49,341 bases of DNA from the NCBI GenBank assembly GCA_030426395.1, contig JAUHYE010000012.1:1-49341 (forward strand), given 5' to 3'. Shown piece by piece: positions 9,061-15,730 of this stretch (positions are counted from its first letter, which is position 1; each line of letters starts with the position of its first letter). The DNA is from Phycisphaerae bacterium (GTDB lineage Bacteria; Planctomycetota; Phycisphaerae; Phycisphaerales; UBA1924). The notes below the pieces were generated by a model. It ran no database searches. It was not told where the DNA came from and saw only the letters and a list, made by a program, of their open reading frames with translations. The position numbers and the translations under genes were made by a program.

Positions 9061-9260
9061 GATCGGTCCGCCTTCGGCAAGCGGGCAAGCACCAGCGGCC
9101 ACAACACCACGAGGCCAGGCAAGGCGATGAGCCGGAAGCCCAGGGTGCCTTCGGCCGCGGCAGGATCGAACCTGTTCACGCCCCGCAACGCCATCGGGAC
9201 AGCGACCAGCACACCGAACGCACCATACACGAAGACTGCGGCAATGAACCCCACGGCCAT
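9057..9260 (-). CDS. Small two-helix membrane protein, first gene of Rieske operon
   Basis: 67 residues with two hydrophobic segments (about 3-24 and 42-60) separated by a short loop (RGVNRFDPAAAEG). It is the first of four genes on the minus strand, each joined to the next by a 4-base ATGA overlap. No family recognised; the hairpin topology and context suggest a structural subunit of the Rieske-heme complex. Confidence 0.7.
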   Translation of the reverse strand: MAVGFIAAVFVYGAFGVLVAVPMALRGVNRFDPAAAEGTLGFRLIALPGLVVLWPLVLARLPKADRS

Positions 9261-9319
9261 GGCTGGATGTTACGCCCGATGGCGGGGGTCGCGCGAGGCG
9301 ATCGAGATGGAGCCCCCGC

Positions 9320-9382
9320 GGCGAGCTGACCCTCTTCGACTTCCTGGCGTTCCAGACTGTCTTCGACGCCGGTTGCGAGTAA
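9320..9382 (+). pseudogene. Orphan C-terminal dockerin tail remnant
   Basis: Reads GELTLFDFLAFQTVFDAGCE followed by TAA. This is nearly the same as the last 20 residues of the intact dockerin protein in this window (GELTIFDFLAFQTAFDAGCE, encoded on the minus strand at 25060-25119), two substitutions apart. Nothing upstream in frame (9261-9319) continues a protein, so only the tail survives. It is either the end of a decayed secreted protein gene or a copied fragment. Confidence 0.7.
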
Positions 9383-9412
9383 GAAGAAGCCCACTCTGGC
9401 AGCCAGGTCCGC

Positions 9413-9871
9413 CTATCGATCGCCTCGGCCGGGCGTGGCCGTGCCCAGCACCCCCTCGGCCTGCTCGCGCGTCTCGATCACGCGGTCGGGCAGGCCGGCC
9501 TGCGGCAGCGAGCACGCCTCGACGCGGCCGAAGACGCGGTAGCGGTGCCGGGCGACGAAGCGGTAGGCCGCATCGCGGATTGGGCGGGGGATGATCCTGA
9601 ACATAACAGCCAGCGACCACGGGAAGCCCAGCAGCCGGGCCGTGGCGATGGCGGCGTCGCTCTGGACGCGGGCGGTGCCGGCGTGGACGAGGACGATGGA
9701 CTCGATCGAGTCGGGGACGTCATGATGCTGGAAGAGGTAGACCGCCGCCTCGCTCTGGAGGGGGGCGAAGCGGAAGCGCTCGCGGCGGTCGAGGCGGGCC
9801 ACCAGGCGCACGGTGCGGTCGCACAGGCCGCAGGTGCCGTCGAAGAGGAGGATGGGGTGGGGCTCGGGCAT
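9413..9871 (-). CDS. DCC family (DUF393) thiol-disulfide oxidoreductase-like protein
   Basis: 152 residues. The hallmark is LLFDGTCGLCD at 8-18 with Cys14-x-x-Cys17 directly after a short beta strand, followed by FRFAPLQSE, as in the DUF393/DCC family, which has a thioredoxin-like fold. The start at 9871 (MPEPHP) is chosen because the frame upstream runs through the tRNA gene. The C-terminal part (RPIRDAAYRFVARHRYRVFG) is typical of the family. Substrate unknown. Confidence 0.88.
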   Translation of the reverse strand: MPEPHPILLFDGTCGLCDRTVRLVARLDRRERFRFAPLQSEAAVYLFQHHDVPDSIESIVLVHAGTARVQSDAAIATARLLGFPWSLAVMFRIIPRPIRDAAYRFVARHRYRVFGRVEACSLPQAGLPDRVIETREQAEGVLGTATPGRGDR

Positions 9872-9915
9872 AGCGCAGTGCTTGCGCCCGGGGCGCAGGC
9901 TTGGATGGGAGAAGG

Positions 9916-9988
9916 AGCCGCCTGTCGGACTCGAACCGACGACCTGCGGTTTACAAAACCGCTGCTCTACCAACTGAGCTAAGGCGGC
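9916..9988 (-). tRNA. tRNA-Thr (anticodon TGT)
   Basis: Read on the minus strand: acceptor GCCGCCT pairs with AGGCGGC; D arm GCTC-AGTTGGTA-GAGC; anticodon stem GCGGT / ACCGC with loop TTTGTAA, giving anticodon TGT; variable loop AGGTC; T arm GTCGG-TTCGAGT-CCGAC; discriminator T. The cloverleaf is complete with 73 bases. CCA is not encoded. Confidence 0.95.
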
Positions 9989-10025
9989 CAGCGTTGGCAC
10001 CGCTGGAACGTGTGGGGAAGCCCCA

Positions 10026-10042
10026 TTGGCACGCCAGTTGAG
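10026..10042 (+). promoter_or_regulatory. Sigma-54-like promoter element, copy 1 (before flgF-flgG unit)
   Basis: TTGGCACGCCAGTTGAG. It fits the sigma-54 -24 box TGGCACG and has TTGA where TTGC is expected at -12, so GG and GA stand at the right spacing (10 bases between). The same 17 bases recur at 11958-11974 before flgA. It lies 46 bases before the start codon of the first flagellar-block gene. Sigma-54 use is an inference; the exact repeat is seen. Confidence 0.5.
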
Positions 10043-10087
10043 TGTATCCGCCCGCGGGCTGGCCATACGCCGTCCGGGAGGCAGATC

Positions 10088-10309
10088 ATGCGCCAAGCCC
10101 ACACCCCGAACACCCCTGCCGCCCAACCCCAGAGCGAGCTCGCGCGGCGGCTGGCGGCGGGGGCGAGCGTGCAGGACATGATGCGGCGGGGGGAGATCGG
10201 CGGTCAGGCGCTCGGGCTCATCCAGATGATGGCGGCGGGTGCCCAGGCGGATTTAGGGCCGCGTGCTCACGCACGCGGTACTGAAAGAACCCCCTTGGGG
10301 GTCAACTGA
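10088..10309 (+). CDS. Small protein of unknown function heading the flagellar block
   Basis: 73 residues, ATG at 10088 with GGGAGG about 6 bases upstream, so translation is likely. The middle (ELARRLAAGASVQDMMRRGE, then IGGQALGLIQMMAAGAQ) looks helical and amphipathic; the N-terminal 15 residues are Pro/Gln-rich. Its stop TGA directly abuts the flgF ATG at 10310. No family recognised. A chaperone or regulator for the rod proteins is possible but unproven. Confidence 0.65.
   Translation: MRQAHTPNTPAAQPQSELARRLAAGASVQDMMRRGEIGGQALGLIQMMAAGAQADLGPRAHARGTERTPLGVN
10261..10302 (+). promoter_or_regulatory. Two hairpins before the flgF start
   Basis: GCGTGC-TCAC-GCACGC (10261-10276) and the perfect 14-base palindrome ACCCCCTTGGGGGT (10289-10302). 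The second overlaps the G-rich stretch that would serve as the flgF ribosome-binding site, 7 bases before the ATG. Both sit inside the end of the small upstream gene, so translation of that gene would melt them. Confidence 0.45.
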
Positions 10310-11101
10310 ATGCAGCAAGGCATGCGCATCTCGGCGTCGGGGGCGATGGTGTCGCTGTACCGCACCGACGTGGCGGCGGCCAACCTGGCCAACGTGAACA
10401 CCGTGGGCTTCAAGCCCGACAGCGCCGGGGCCCAGAGCCGCGTGGTGGTGCGTGAGGAGGACAACCTGCCCTTGCTGCCCAGCGACCGCGTGCTCGAGCA
10501 GCTCGGCGCGGGCGTGCTTGCCGGGCCACGGCGGACCAGCTTCGAGCAGGGACCGCTCCAACAAACCGGCAACGATCTGGACGTGGCCATCGAGGGCGAT
10601 GGGTTCTTCATGGTGGGCGTGGCGAGCGAAGATGGTGGGGAAACCATGCTGACTCGCGATGGTCGGTTCACCCGCGACGACCGGGGCCAGCTCGTGCAGG
10701 CGGCCAGCGGCCTGCCCGTCCTCGGGCCGGGCGGCTCGCCCATCGCGCTGCCGATCGAGGGCACCGTGACCATCGACGCCCACGGCTTCATGTACGACGA
10801 GGCCGGCGGCCTTCTGGGCCAACTGGGCGTGGTGAGCGTGGCCGACCGGTCGCAGCTCCACAAGCAGGGCGAGGGGCTGTACGCCGCGCCGCCCGGGGTG
10901 CTGGACTCGGCCATCGCCCAGCCCTTGGTGACTGGCGTGCAGGTGCACCAGGGCATGGTGGAGGGCTCGGCCGTCGACCCCATCAAGGCGATGATGGAAG
11001 TGACCAACGCCGGCAAGTCGGTTGCCGCCAACAGCCGGATGATCGGCTACCACGACCAGTTGCTCGACCAGGCGATCAACACGTTCGCACGCGTGGGCTA
11101 G
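10310..11101 (+). CDS. flgF: Flagellar proximal rod protein FlgF
   Basis: 263 residues. The N-terminus MRISASGAMVSLYRTDVAAANLANVNTVGFK is the shared rod/hook motif, and the C-terminus (PIKAMMEVTNAGKSVAANSRMIGYHDQLLDQAINTF) forms the matching helix that coils with it. The middle contains EGDGFFMV, as in FlgE/F/G. It is placed as FlgF because the neighbouring gene is the closer match to FlgG. It is exported through the flagellar type III apparatus and lies in the periplasmic rod. Confidence 0.85.
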   Translation: MQQGMRISASGAMVSLYRTDVAAANLANVNTVGFKPDSAGAQSRVVVREEDNLPLLPSDRVLEQLGAGVLAGPRRTSFEQGPLQQTGNDLDVAIEGDGFFMVGVASEDGGETMLTRDGRFTRDDRGQLVQAASGLPVLGPGGSPIALPIEGTVTIDAHGFMYDEAGGLLGQLGVVSVADRSQLHKQGEGLYAAPPGVLDSAIAQPLVTGVQVHQGMVEGSAVDPIKAMMEVTNAGKSVAANSRMIGYHDQLLDQAINTFARVG

Positions 11102-11132
11102 GCCCAGTTACCCGAGATAAAGGACCACGCCC

Positions 11133-11945
11133 ATGGCCATCATCGCACTGCAATCCGCCGCCTCGGGGCTCAGCGCCCTGTCGACCAAGCTCGACGTGGT
11201 GGCCAACAACCTGGCCAACGTGAACACCGAGGGCTTCAAGGCCAGCCGGGCGAACTTCCAGGACCTCTTGTACGTCGAGCGCGAGCAGCCCGGCGTCGAG
11301 ACCGCCACGGGCGACCAGCGGCCCACGGGCCTGTACGTGGGCCTGGGCGTGAAGGTCAGCGGCACGCAGGTGAGCTTCGAGCAGGGCGCCCCCATCACCA
11401 CGGGCAACGACCTGGACATGTTCATCGAGGGCGAGGGCTTCTTCCAGGTGCAGGTCGAGGACTCGATCGCGCCCGGCGGCATCGCCTACACCCGGGCGGG
11501 CAACTTCGCGCTCAACGCCGACGGCGAGATCGTGCTGGCCAACAGCGAGGGGCGCCGCCTCGAGCCGAATATCACGATCCCCGACGATGCCATCCGACCG
11601 ATCCAGATTTCGGCCGACGGCCGGGTGCTGGTGCGGCAATCGGGCAGCCAGGCGTTGAACGAGGTCGGCCAGATCGAACTCGCGAACTTCATCAACCCCG
11701 CGGGCCTCAAGCAACTGGGGGCTAACCTGTTCGCCGAGACGGTCGCCAGCGGGCCGCCAATGGAGGGTGACCCGCTCCAGGACAACCTGGGCGGCATCCG
11801 CAACAACATGCTCGAGTCGAGCAACGTCGACCCCACGAAGGAGCTCATCGAGCTCATTCGGACCCAGCGGGCCTTCGAGATGAACAGCCAGTCGATCCGC
11901 ACGGCCGACGAGGCGCTCTCGACGATCTCGCAGCTCCGCCGATAG
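11133..11945 (+). CDS. flgG: Flagellar distal rod protein FlgG
   Basis: 270 residues, AAAGGA before the ATG. N-terminus AASGLSALSTKLDVVANNLANVNTEGFKASR and C-terminus ESSNVDPTKELIELIRTQRAFEMNSQSIRTADEAL are textbook FlgG ends; length matches the family (about 260). It forms the drive shaft through the P and L rings encoded just downstream. It is in the same unit as flgF, 31 bases apart. Confidence 0.95.
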   Translation: MAIIALQSAASGLSALSTKLDVVANNLANVNTEGFKASRANFQDLLYVEREQPGVETATGDQRPTGLYVGLGVKVSGTQVSFEQGAPITTGNDLDMFIEGEGFFQVQVEDSIAPGGIAYTRAGNFALNADGEIVLANSEGRRLEPNITIPDDAIRPIQISADGRVLVRQSGSQALNEVGQIELANFINPAGLKQLGANLFAETVASGPPMEGDPLQDNLGGIRNNMLESSNVDPTKELIELIRTQRAFEMNSQSIRTADEALSTISQLRR

Positions 11946-11957
11946 GCCGCCAGCGGT

Positions 11958-11974
11958 TTGGCACGCCAGTTGAG
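11958..11974 (+). promoter_or_regulatory. Sigma-54-like promoter element, copy 2 (before flgA unit)
   Basis: TTGGCACGCCAGTTGAG, identical over 17 bases to 10026-10042. It lies 12 bases after the flgG stop and 22 bases before the flgA start, so a transcript from it would have a very short leader of about 10 bases. Confidence 0.5.
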
Positions 11975-11977
11975 GTT

Positions 11978-12000
11978 GCATGGGCGGAGACCCGCCATGC
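11978..12000 (+). promoter_or_regulatory. Hairpin enclosing the flgA start codon
   Basis: GCATGGGCGG (11978-11987) pairs with CCGCCATGC (11992-12000), leaving one bulged G; the ATG of flgA (11997-11999) is in the 3' strand and the likely Shine-Dalgarno GGAG (11986-11989) is at the tip. Translation from this start would need the helix to open. Confidence 0.45.
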
Positions 12001-13019
12001 GCACCATCATCACCATCCTGATCGGCCTGCTCGCCGGCGTCACACTCGCCGGGGAATCCTCGACCATCACGCTGCGATCCACCGTGCTCGTGGGCACGGG
12101 GCAGCCCGTGACGCTCGCGGACGTCGCCGTCCTGACCGGGGACGAGGCGAAGCGCCTGGCCGACACGGCCATCGACCTGACCGCTGTCAACGCCGACCCG
12201 GCGGGGTGGCGCAAGATCGACGCGCAGGGAGTGCGCGAGGCCCTGGAATCCGCCAACCCGCTGTGGGGGGCGGTTCAGCTCCGCGGCGGGCCGTGCTATG
12301 TCCGCTCGGTGGCGCACGATCCGCAGTTGGTGGAAGAATCGACCGATCACCCCAACCTCGACCGCCCCGCCGCGCCCGGCACGGTGCGCGAGCTGGCCGA
12401 GCAGTGGATCGCCGGGGTGTTCAAGGCGCCGCTGCGAGATGTCGAGGTCCGCTGGGTCTCGGCCACCGAGGGCCTGCTGGATCACACGACCACAAAACTG
12501 CTGCCGCTCATCGACGACGCGGGCCGCTCGAACCGGATGTCCCTGCGGATCTCGCTGTACGACGCCGACGCCAACGTCGTCGTCGAGGGCGAGGCCAGGG
12601 CCGAGGTCCGCATCCGCCGCGACGTGGCCGTGCTGACCCGGGATGTCCGCAAGCGTCGCATTCTGACCGAGGGGGACGTGCGGATCGAGCGGCAGTGGAC
12701 CGATGCGACAGCCTCGCCGGCCGACACGAGCGCGATCGTCGGGCGCGAGGCGGCGATGAACCTGAAGGCCGGGGGCGTCGTCGGCGCGAGCGACGTGCAC
12801 ACGAGCGTGGCGATCAAGCGCGGCGACCGCGTGCAGGTCCGCATCATCACCCCAACCGTCACCGCCACGCTGCTAGCCCGGGCCCTGTCCGACGGCCGGC
12901 CCGGCGAGACCATCGAGTTCGAGTCGATCGCCCCGAGCCGCAGCGACCGCATGCGTTTCGACGCGCGGGTCGAGAACGCGGGCTCGGCGGTCGCCGTCAC
13001 GGGAGTCACAGGCCGATGA
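11997..13019 (+). CDS. flgA: Flagellar P-ring assembly chaperone FlgA
   Basis: 340 residues with a signal peptide (MRTIITILIGLLAGVTLAG). The C-terminal 130 residues are the SAF-type domain of FlgA: VAVLTRDVRKRRILTEGDVR, then AAMNLKAGGVVGASDV, KRGDRVQVRI and ending in a beta-rich stretch. The N-terminal half is weakly conserved. FlgA works in the periplasm to assemble FlgI, which is encoded two genes on. It is longer than E. coli FlgA (about 220), the extra being in the N-terminal half. It overlaps flgH by ATGA. Confidence 0.9.
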   Translation: MRTIITILIGLLAGVTLAGESSTITLRSTVLVGTGQPVTLADVAVLTGDEAKRLADTAIDLTAVNADPAGWRKIDAQGVREALESANPLWGAVQLRGGPCYVRSVAHDPQLVEESTDHPNLDRPAAPGTVRELAEQWIAGVFKAPLRDVEVRWVSATEGLLDHTTTKLLPLIDDAGRSNRMSLRISLYDADANVVVEGEARAEVRIRRDVAVLTRDVRKRRILTEGDVRIERQWTDATASPADTSAIVGREAAMNLKAGGVVGASDVHTSVAIKRGDRVQVRIITPTVTATLLARALSDGRPGETIEFESIAPSRSDRMRFDARVENAGSAVAVTGVTGR

Positions 13020-13681
13020 AGACGCTGCTGACCATCTCGATCCTTGCCATAGCCGGCTCGGCGAGCGCCCAGCTCTCGCGCCAGCCCAACCCAGCGCCCA
13101 CCACCTCCGCCGACCCGGCCGAGACGCTGTACGAGTACTCGCTCTTTGCCGTCAAGCCGCCCGAGCCCAAGGAATACAAGCGGCACGACCTGATCACGAT
13201 CATCGTGAACGAGTCTTCGACGCAGACCAGCGAGCAGTCGCTGGAGACCAGTAAGGAGACCGACGCCTCGGCCACGCTCGGCGCCACGCTGAGCGTCGAG
13301 GAATTGCTGAACCTGCGCCTGGAAAACAGCAGCGTGAGCGACCTGGAACTACTCCGCTACGCCGCCCAGCGCGAGTTCGAGGGCGACGGCGAGTACGAGC
13401 GCACCGACCGCATTACCGATCGGCTGACCGCCACGGTGATCGACGTGAAGCCCAACGGCGTGCTGGTGCTCGAGGCCCGGCGCTTCACCGCCAGCGACGA
13501 CGAGACCAAGACGTTCATCCTGAGCGGCAATTGCCGCACCGAGGACGTCACCGAGCAGAACACCATCCAGAGCAACCAACTGGCCGACCTAAAGCTGGAA
13601 GTGCAGCACGAGGGCGCCGTGCGCGACGCGGCGACCAAGGGCCCGCTGACGCGCTTCATGGAGTGGCTGCTGCCGTTCTGA
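13016..13681 (+). CDS. flgH: Flagellar L-ring protein FlgH
   Basis: 221 residues; ATG overlaps the flgA stop (ATGA, 13016-13019). Family signatures are YKRHDLITIIVNESSTQTSE, the polar middle region, DRLTATVIDVKPNGVLVLEA and EDVTEQNTIQSNQLADLKL. The L ring normally sits in the outer membrane as a lipoprotein, but the signal peptide here (MKTLLTISILAIAGSASAQL) has no lipobox Cys and looks cleaved by ordinary signal peptidase. The first Cys is deep in the mature protein. Confidence 0.93.
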   Translation: MKTLLTISILAIAGSASAQLSRQPNPAPTTSADPAETLYEYSLFAVKPPEPKEYKRHDLITIIVNESSTQTSEQSLETSKETDASATLGATLSVEELLNLRLENSSVSDLELLRYAAQREFEGDGEYERTDRITDRLTATVIDVKPNGVLVLEARRFTASDDETKTFILSGNCRTEDVTEQNTIQSNQLADLKLEVQHEGAVRDAATKGPLTRFMEWLLPF

Positions 13682-13707
13682 GTTCTTGATCCCGAAAGCG
13701 AGCCGAC

Positions 13708-14844
13708 ATGCGACGGACGATTCTGACCATCCTGGGCCTGATGCTCGTGTATTCGACTGTGCGCGCACAAGACGCGAGCCTGTCGAGCCTCCAGGTGCTA
13801 CCGCGGCGGGCAGAGCTCGACATCCGCGAGATGGTGGACTTTGCGAACACCACGACTTCGAGGCTTGTCGGCGTTGGACTGGTGACCGGCTTGAATGGCA
13901 CCGGCAGCGAGGCTGGGTCGAGCGCGGTGACCGGCCCCCTGATTGCGGTTCTCAAGAGCCAGGGCGTACATGTCGCAACCGCCGAAGAACTCGAAGAGTC
14001 GCGCAGTGCGGCGTTGGTGTTGATTTCGGTGCAGATTCCCAACACCGGCGCTCGAGTGGGCGACAAGTTCGACGCCATCGTGACGGCCCAGCTCGGCGCG
14101 ACGAGCCTCGAAGGCGGACGATTGCTAATGTCACCGCTGCGCCAGCATCTGCCGGGTGATGGTGTCATTGCGTTCGCCGCGGGCAGCATTGCGATCGAGA
14201 ACCCGCTGACGCCAACCGGCGGCCGCATCCGCGGCGGCGTCGAGATGATCGGCGACATCATCACGCATCAGGTCGGCCACGAGTTCGACCTGAAGGTGAA
14301 GGCCCAGTATGGCGGCTTCGCGGCCACGGAGCTCGTCGCGTCGACGCTCAACGAGGCGTATTACAACACCGACGAGCCGGGCCTGCCGCCCATCGCCCAG
14401 GCTGTGGATGATCGAATCGTTCACGTCACGGTGCCCGAGGCCGACCGCGGGGCGATCGCCGCGTTCATGAAGTTCATCTTGAGCCGCCGCGTGCGCGACC
14501 CCGAGTTGCTGAACCTGCCCGCTCGTGTCATCGTCAACCGCGATACCGGCGCGATTATCGCCACGGCGGACGTCGAGATCAGCCCCGTAGGCGTGACGCA
14601 CGAAGCCTTGCAGTTCACGGTGACCCAGCCGGCATTGGTCGCCACGCCCCAGGCGCCGATTACCACGCAGGAGCGCTGGGCCGAGGTTGCGTCTACAGCC
14701 AACCCGAACGAGCGTGCCAAGCTCTCCGATCTTCTGGCGGCCCTTCGGGCGCTGGATGTGCCCGTGGTCGACCAGATTGAGCTGCTCGTGATGATGGAAA
14801 AGATGGGAACGCTGCACGCCGAGCTCATCGACGAGGACCAGTAA
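13708..14844 (+). CDS. flgI: Flagellar P-ring protein FlgI
   Basis: 378 residues with a signal peptide ending near VRAQ. Diagnostic FlgI blocks are RLVGVGLVTGLNGTGS, NTGARVGDKFDAIVTAQLGA, TSLEGGRLLMSPL and PARVIVNRDTGAIIATADVE. It forms the periplasmic P ring; length fits the family (about 365). The C-terminal extension (DVPVVDQIELLVMMEKMGTL) is the usual FlgI end. Third in the flgA-flgH-flgI series. Confidence 0.96.
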   Translation: MRRTILTILGLMLVYSTVRAQDASLSSLQVLPRRAELDIREMVDFANTTTSRLVGVGLVTGLNGTGSEAGSSAVTGPLIAVLKSQGVHVATAEELEESRSAALVLISVQIPNTGARVGDKFDAIVTAQLGATSLEGGRLLMSPLRQHLPGDGVIAFAAGSIAIENPLTPTGGRIRGGVEMIGDIITHQVGHEFDLKVKAQYGGFAATELVASTLNEAYYNTDEPGLPPIAQAVDDRIVHVTVPEADRGAIAAFMKFILSRRVRDPELLNLPARVIVNRDTGAIIATADVEISPVGVTHEALQFTVTQPALVATPQAPITTQERWAEVASTANPNERAKLSDLLAALRALDVPVVDQIELLVMMEKMGTLHAELIDEDQ

Positions 14845-14846
14845 TC

Positions 14847-15197
14847 ATGCGTGTGAGCCCCACCACCACCGGAGCGGCGATGATCGAGCGTCAACGCGAC
14901 TTCTCGGCGGTCATCGCGCGTGACAACACGCCCAGCAGCGCCGAGGGCTCGGCCAGGCGAGCGGCCGAGGACTTTGTCGCCATGGCTTTCGTCGAGCCGC
15001 TCCTGGCCGAGCTGCGCGAGGGCAACAACGCCGCACCGCCCTTCGCCCCCGGGCCGGCCGAGAAGCAGTTCGGCGAGATCATGGATCAGGTCATGAGCCG
15101 GCAGATCGTGCGGGCGTCGAACTTCGGGCTGGTCGATCGGCTGGAAGCCGACATGTCGCGGCGGAGCGCGCAACTGTCGCAGGGGGTGGTGGCGTGA
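14847..15197 (+). CDS. flgJ: Rod-binding protein, FlgJ N-terminal domain only
   Basis: 116 residues. The conserved part is AAEDFVAMAFVEPLLAELRE, then GPAEKQFGEIMDQVMSRQIV, which is the rod-binding (Rod_bind / FlgJ N-terminal) domain. The peptidoglycan hydrolase domain of proteobacterial FlgJ is absent, as in many other phyla, so a separate hydrolase must open the wall. It starts 2 bases after the flgI stop and overlaps flgN by 4 bases (GTGA). Confidence 0.87.
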   Translation: MRVSPTTTGAAMIERQRDFSAVIARDNTPSSAEGSARRAAEDFVAMAFVEPLLAELREGNNAAPPFAPGPAEKQFGEIMDQVMSRQIVRASNFGLVDRLEADMSRRSAQLSQGVVA

Positions 15198-15706
15198 GTG
15201 CCGTGATCGAGACAACCGGACGGCTGATCGTGGCTATCGAAGCCATCGCGCGCGCCAACGAGGAGCTGGGCGAACTGGCGACCGAGCAGCGTATCGCAAT
15301 CTCGAAGATGCAGTCGCCAGACGTGGCCGCCATCGTCGCTCGGCAGCGCGAGGTCGGGCGTGAACTGGCCGACGCCGAAGAAGCCCGGCGTCGCGAGACC
15401 GGACACCTGTGCCGAGCGCTTGGGTTACCGACTGGAGCGAGCATAGCCGATCTCTCGCGCGCGGTTGGGGCGCACGATCGTGAGGTCGGGCAGGCGCTCG
15501 CCGAAGCGGCCGGGCGTGCGAGGCAGGCGATCCTGGACTGCCAGAAGCGGCAGCGCGTCGTCCACGCCGCCGCGACGGGCGTTGTCGCGCATCTCGATGG
15601 GCTGGCGAGACAAGTCATGGCGCGACTGAATCAAGCGGGCGTGTACGCGGCCAGTGGTTCGCTCGCGGGCGGCCAGACGCCTCGGGGGGTGGACCTTGTC
15701 TCCTGA
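15194..15706 (+). CDS. flgN: FlgN-like flagellar export chaperone
   Basis: 170 residues, GTG start in a 4-base overlap with flgJ. The protein is almost wholly helical, with a long N-terminal helix (residues 8-65, ANEELGELATEQRIAISKMQ and onward) and a C-terminal amphipathic stretch, the FlgN pattern. It stands directly before flgK and flgL, whose products FlgN escorts to the export gate. Sequence similarity is weak; context carries the call. Confidence 0.75.
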   Translation: MSAVIETTGRLIVAIEAIARANEELGELATEQRIAISKMQSPDVAAIVARQREVGRELADAEEARRRETGHLCRALGLPTGASIADLSRAVGAHDREVGQALAEAAGRARQAILDCQKRQRVVHAAATGVVAHLDGLARQVMARLNQAGVYAASGSLAGGQTPRGVDLVS

Positions 15707-15730
15707 GCACTACACCCAACGGAGGTCGCC

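Noticed and set aside
9994..10010. TTGGCACCGCTGGAAC as another copy of the flagellar element
   Set aside because: The -12 half does not match and it lies in the tRNA upstream region.
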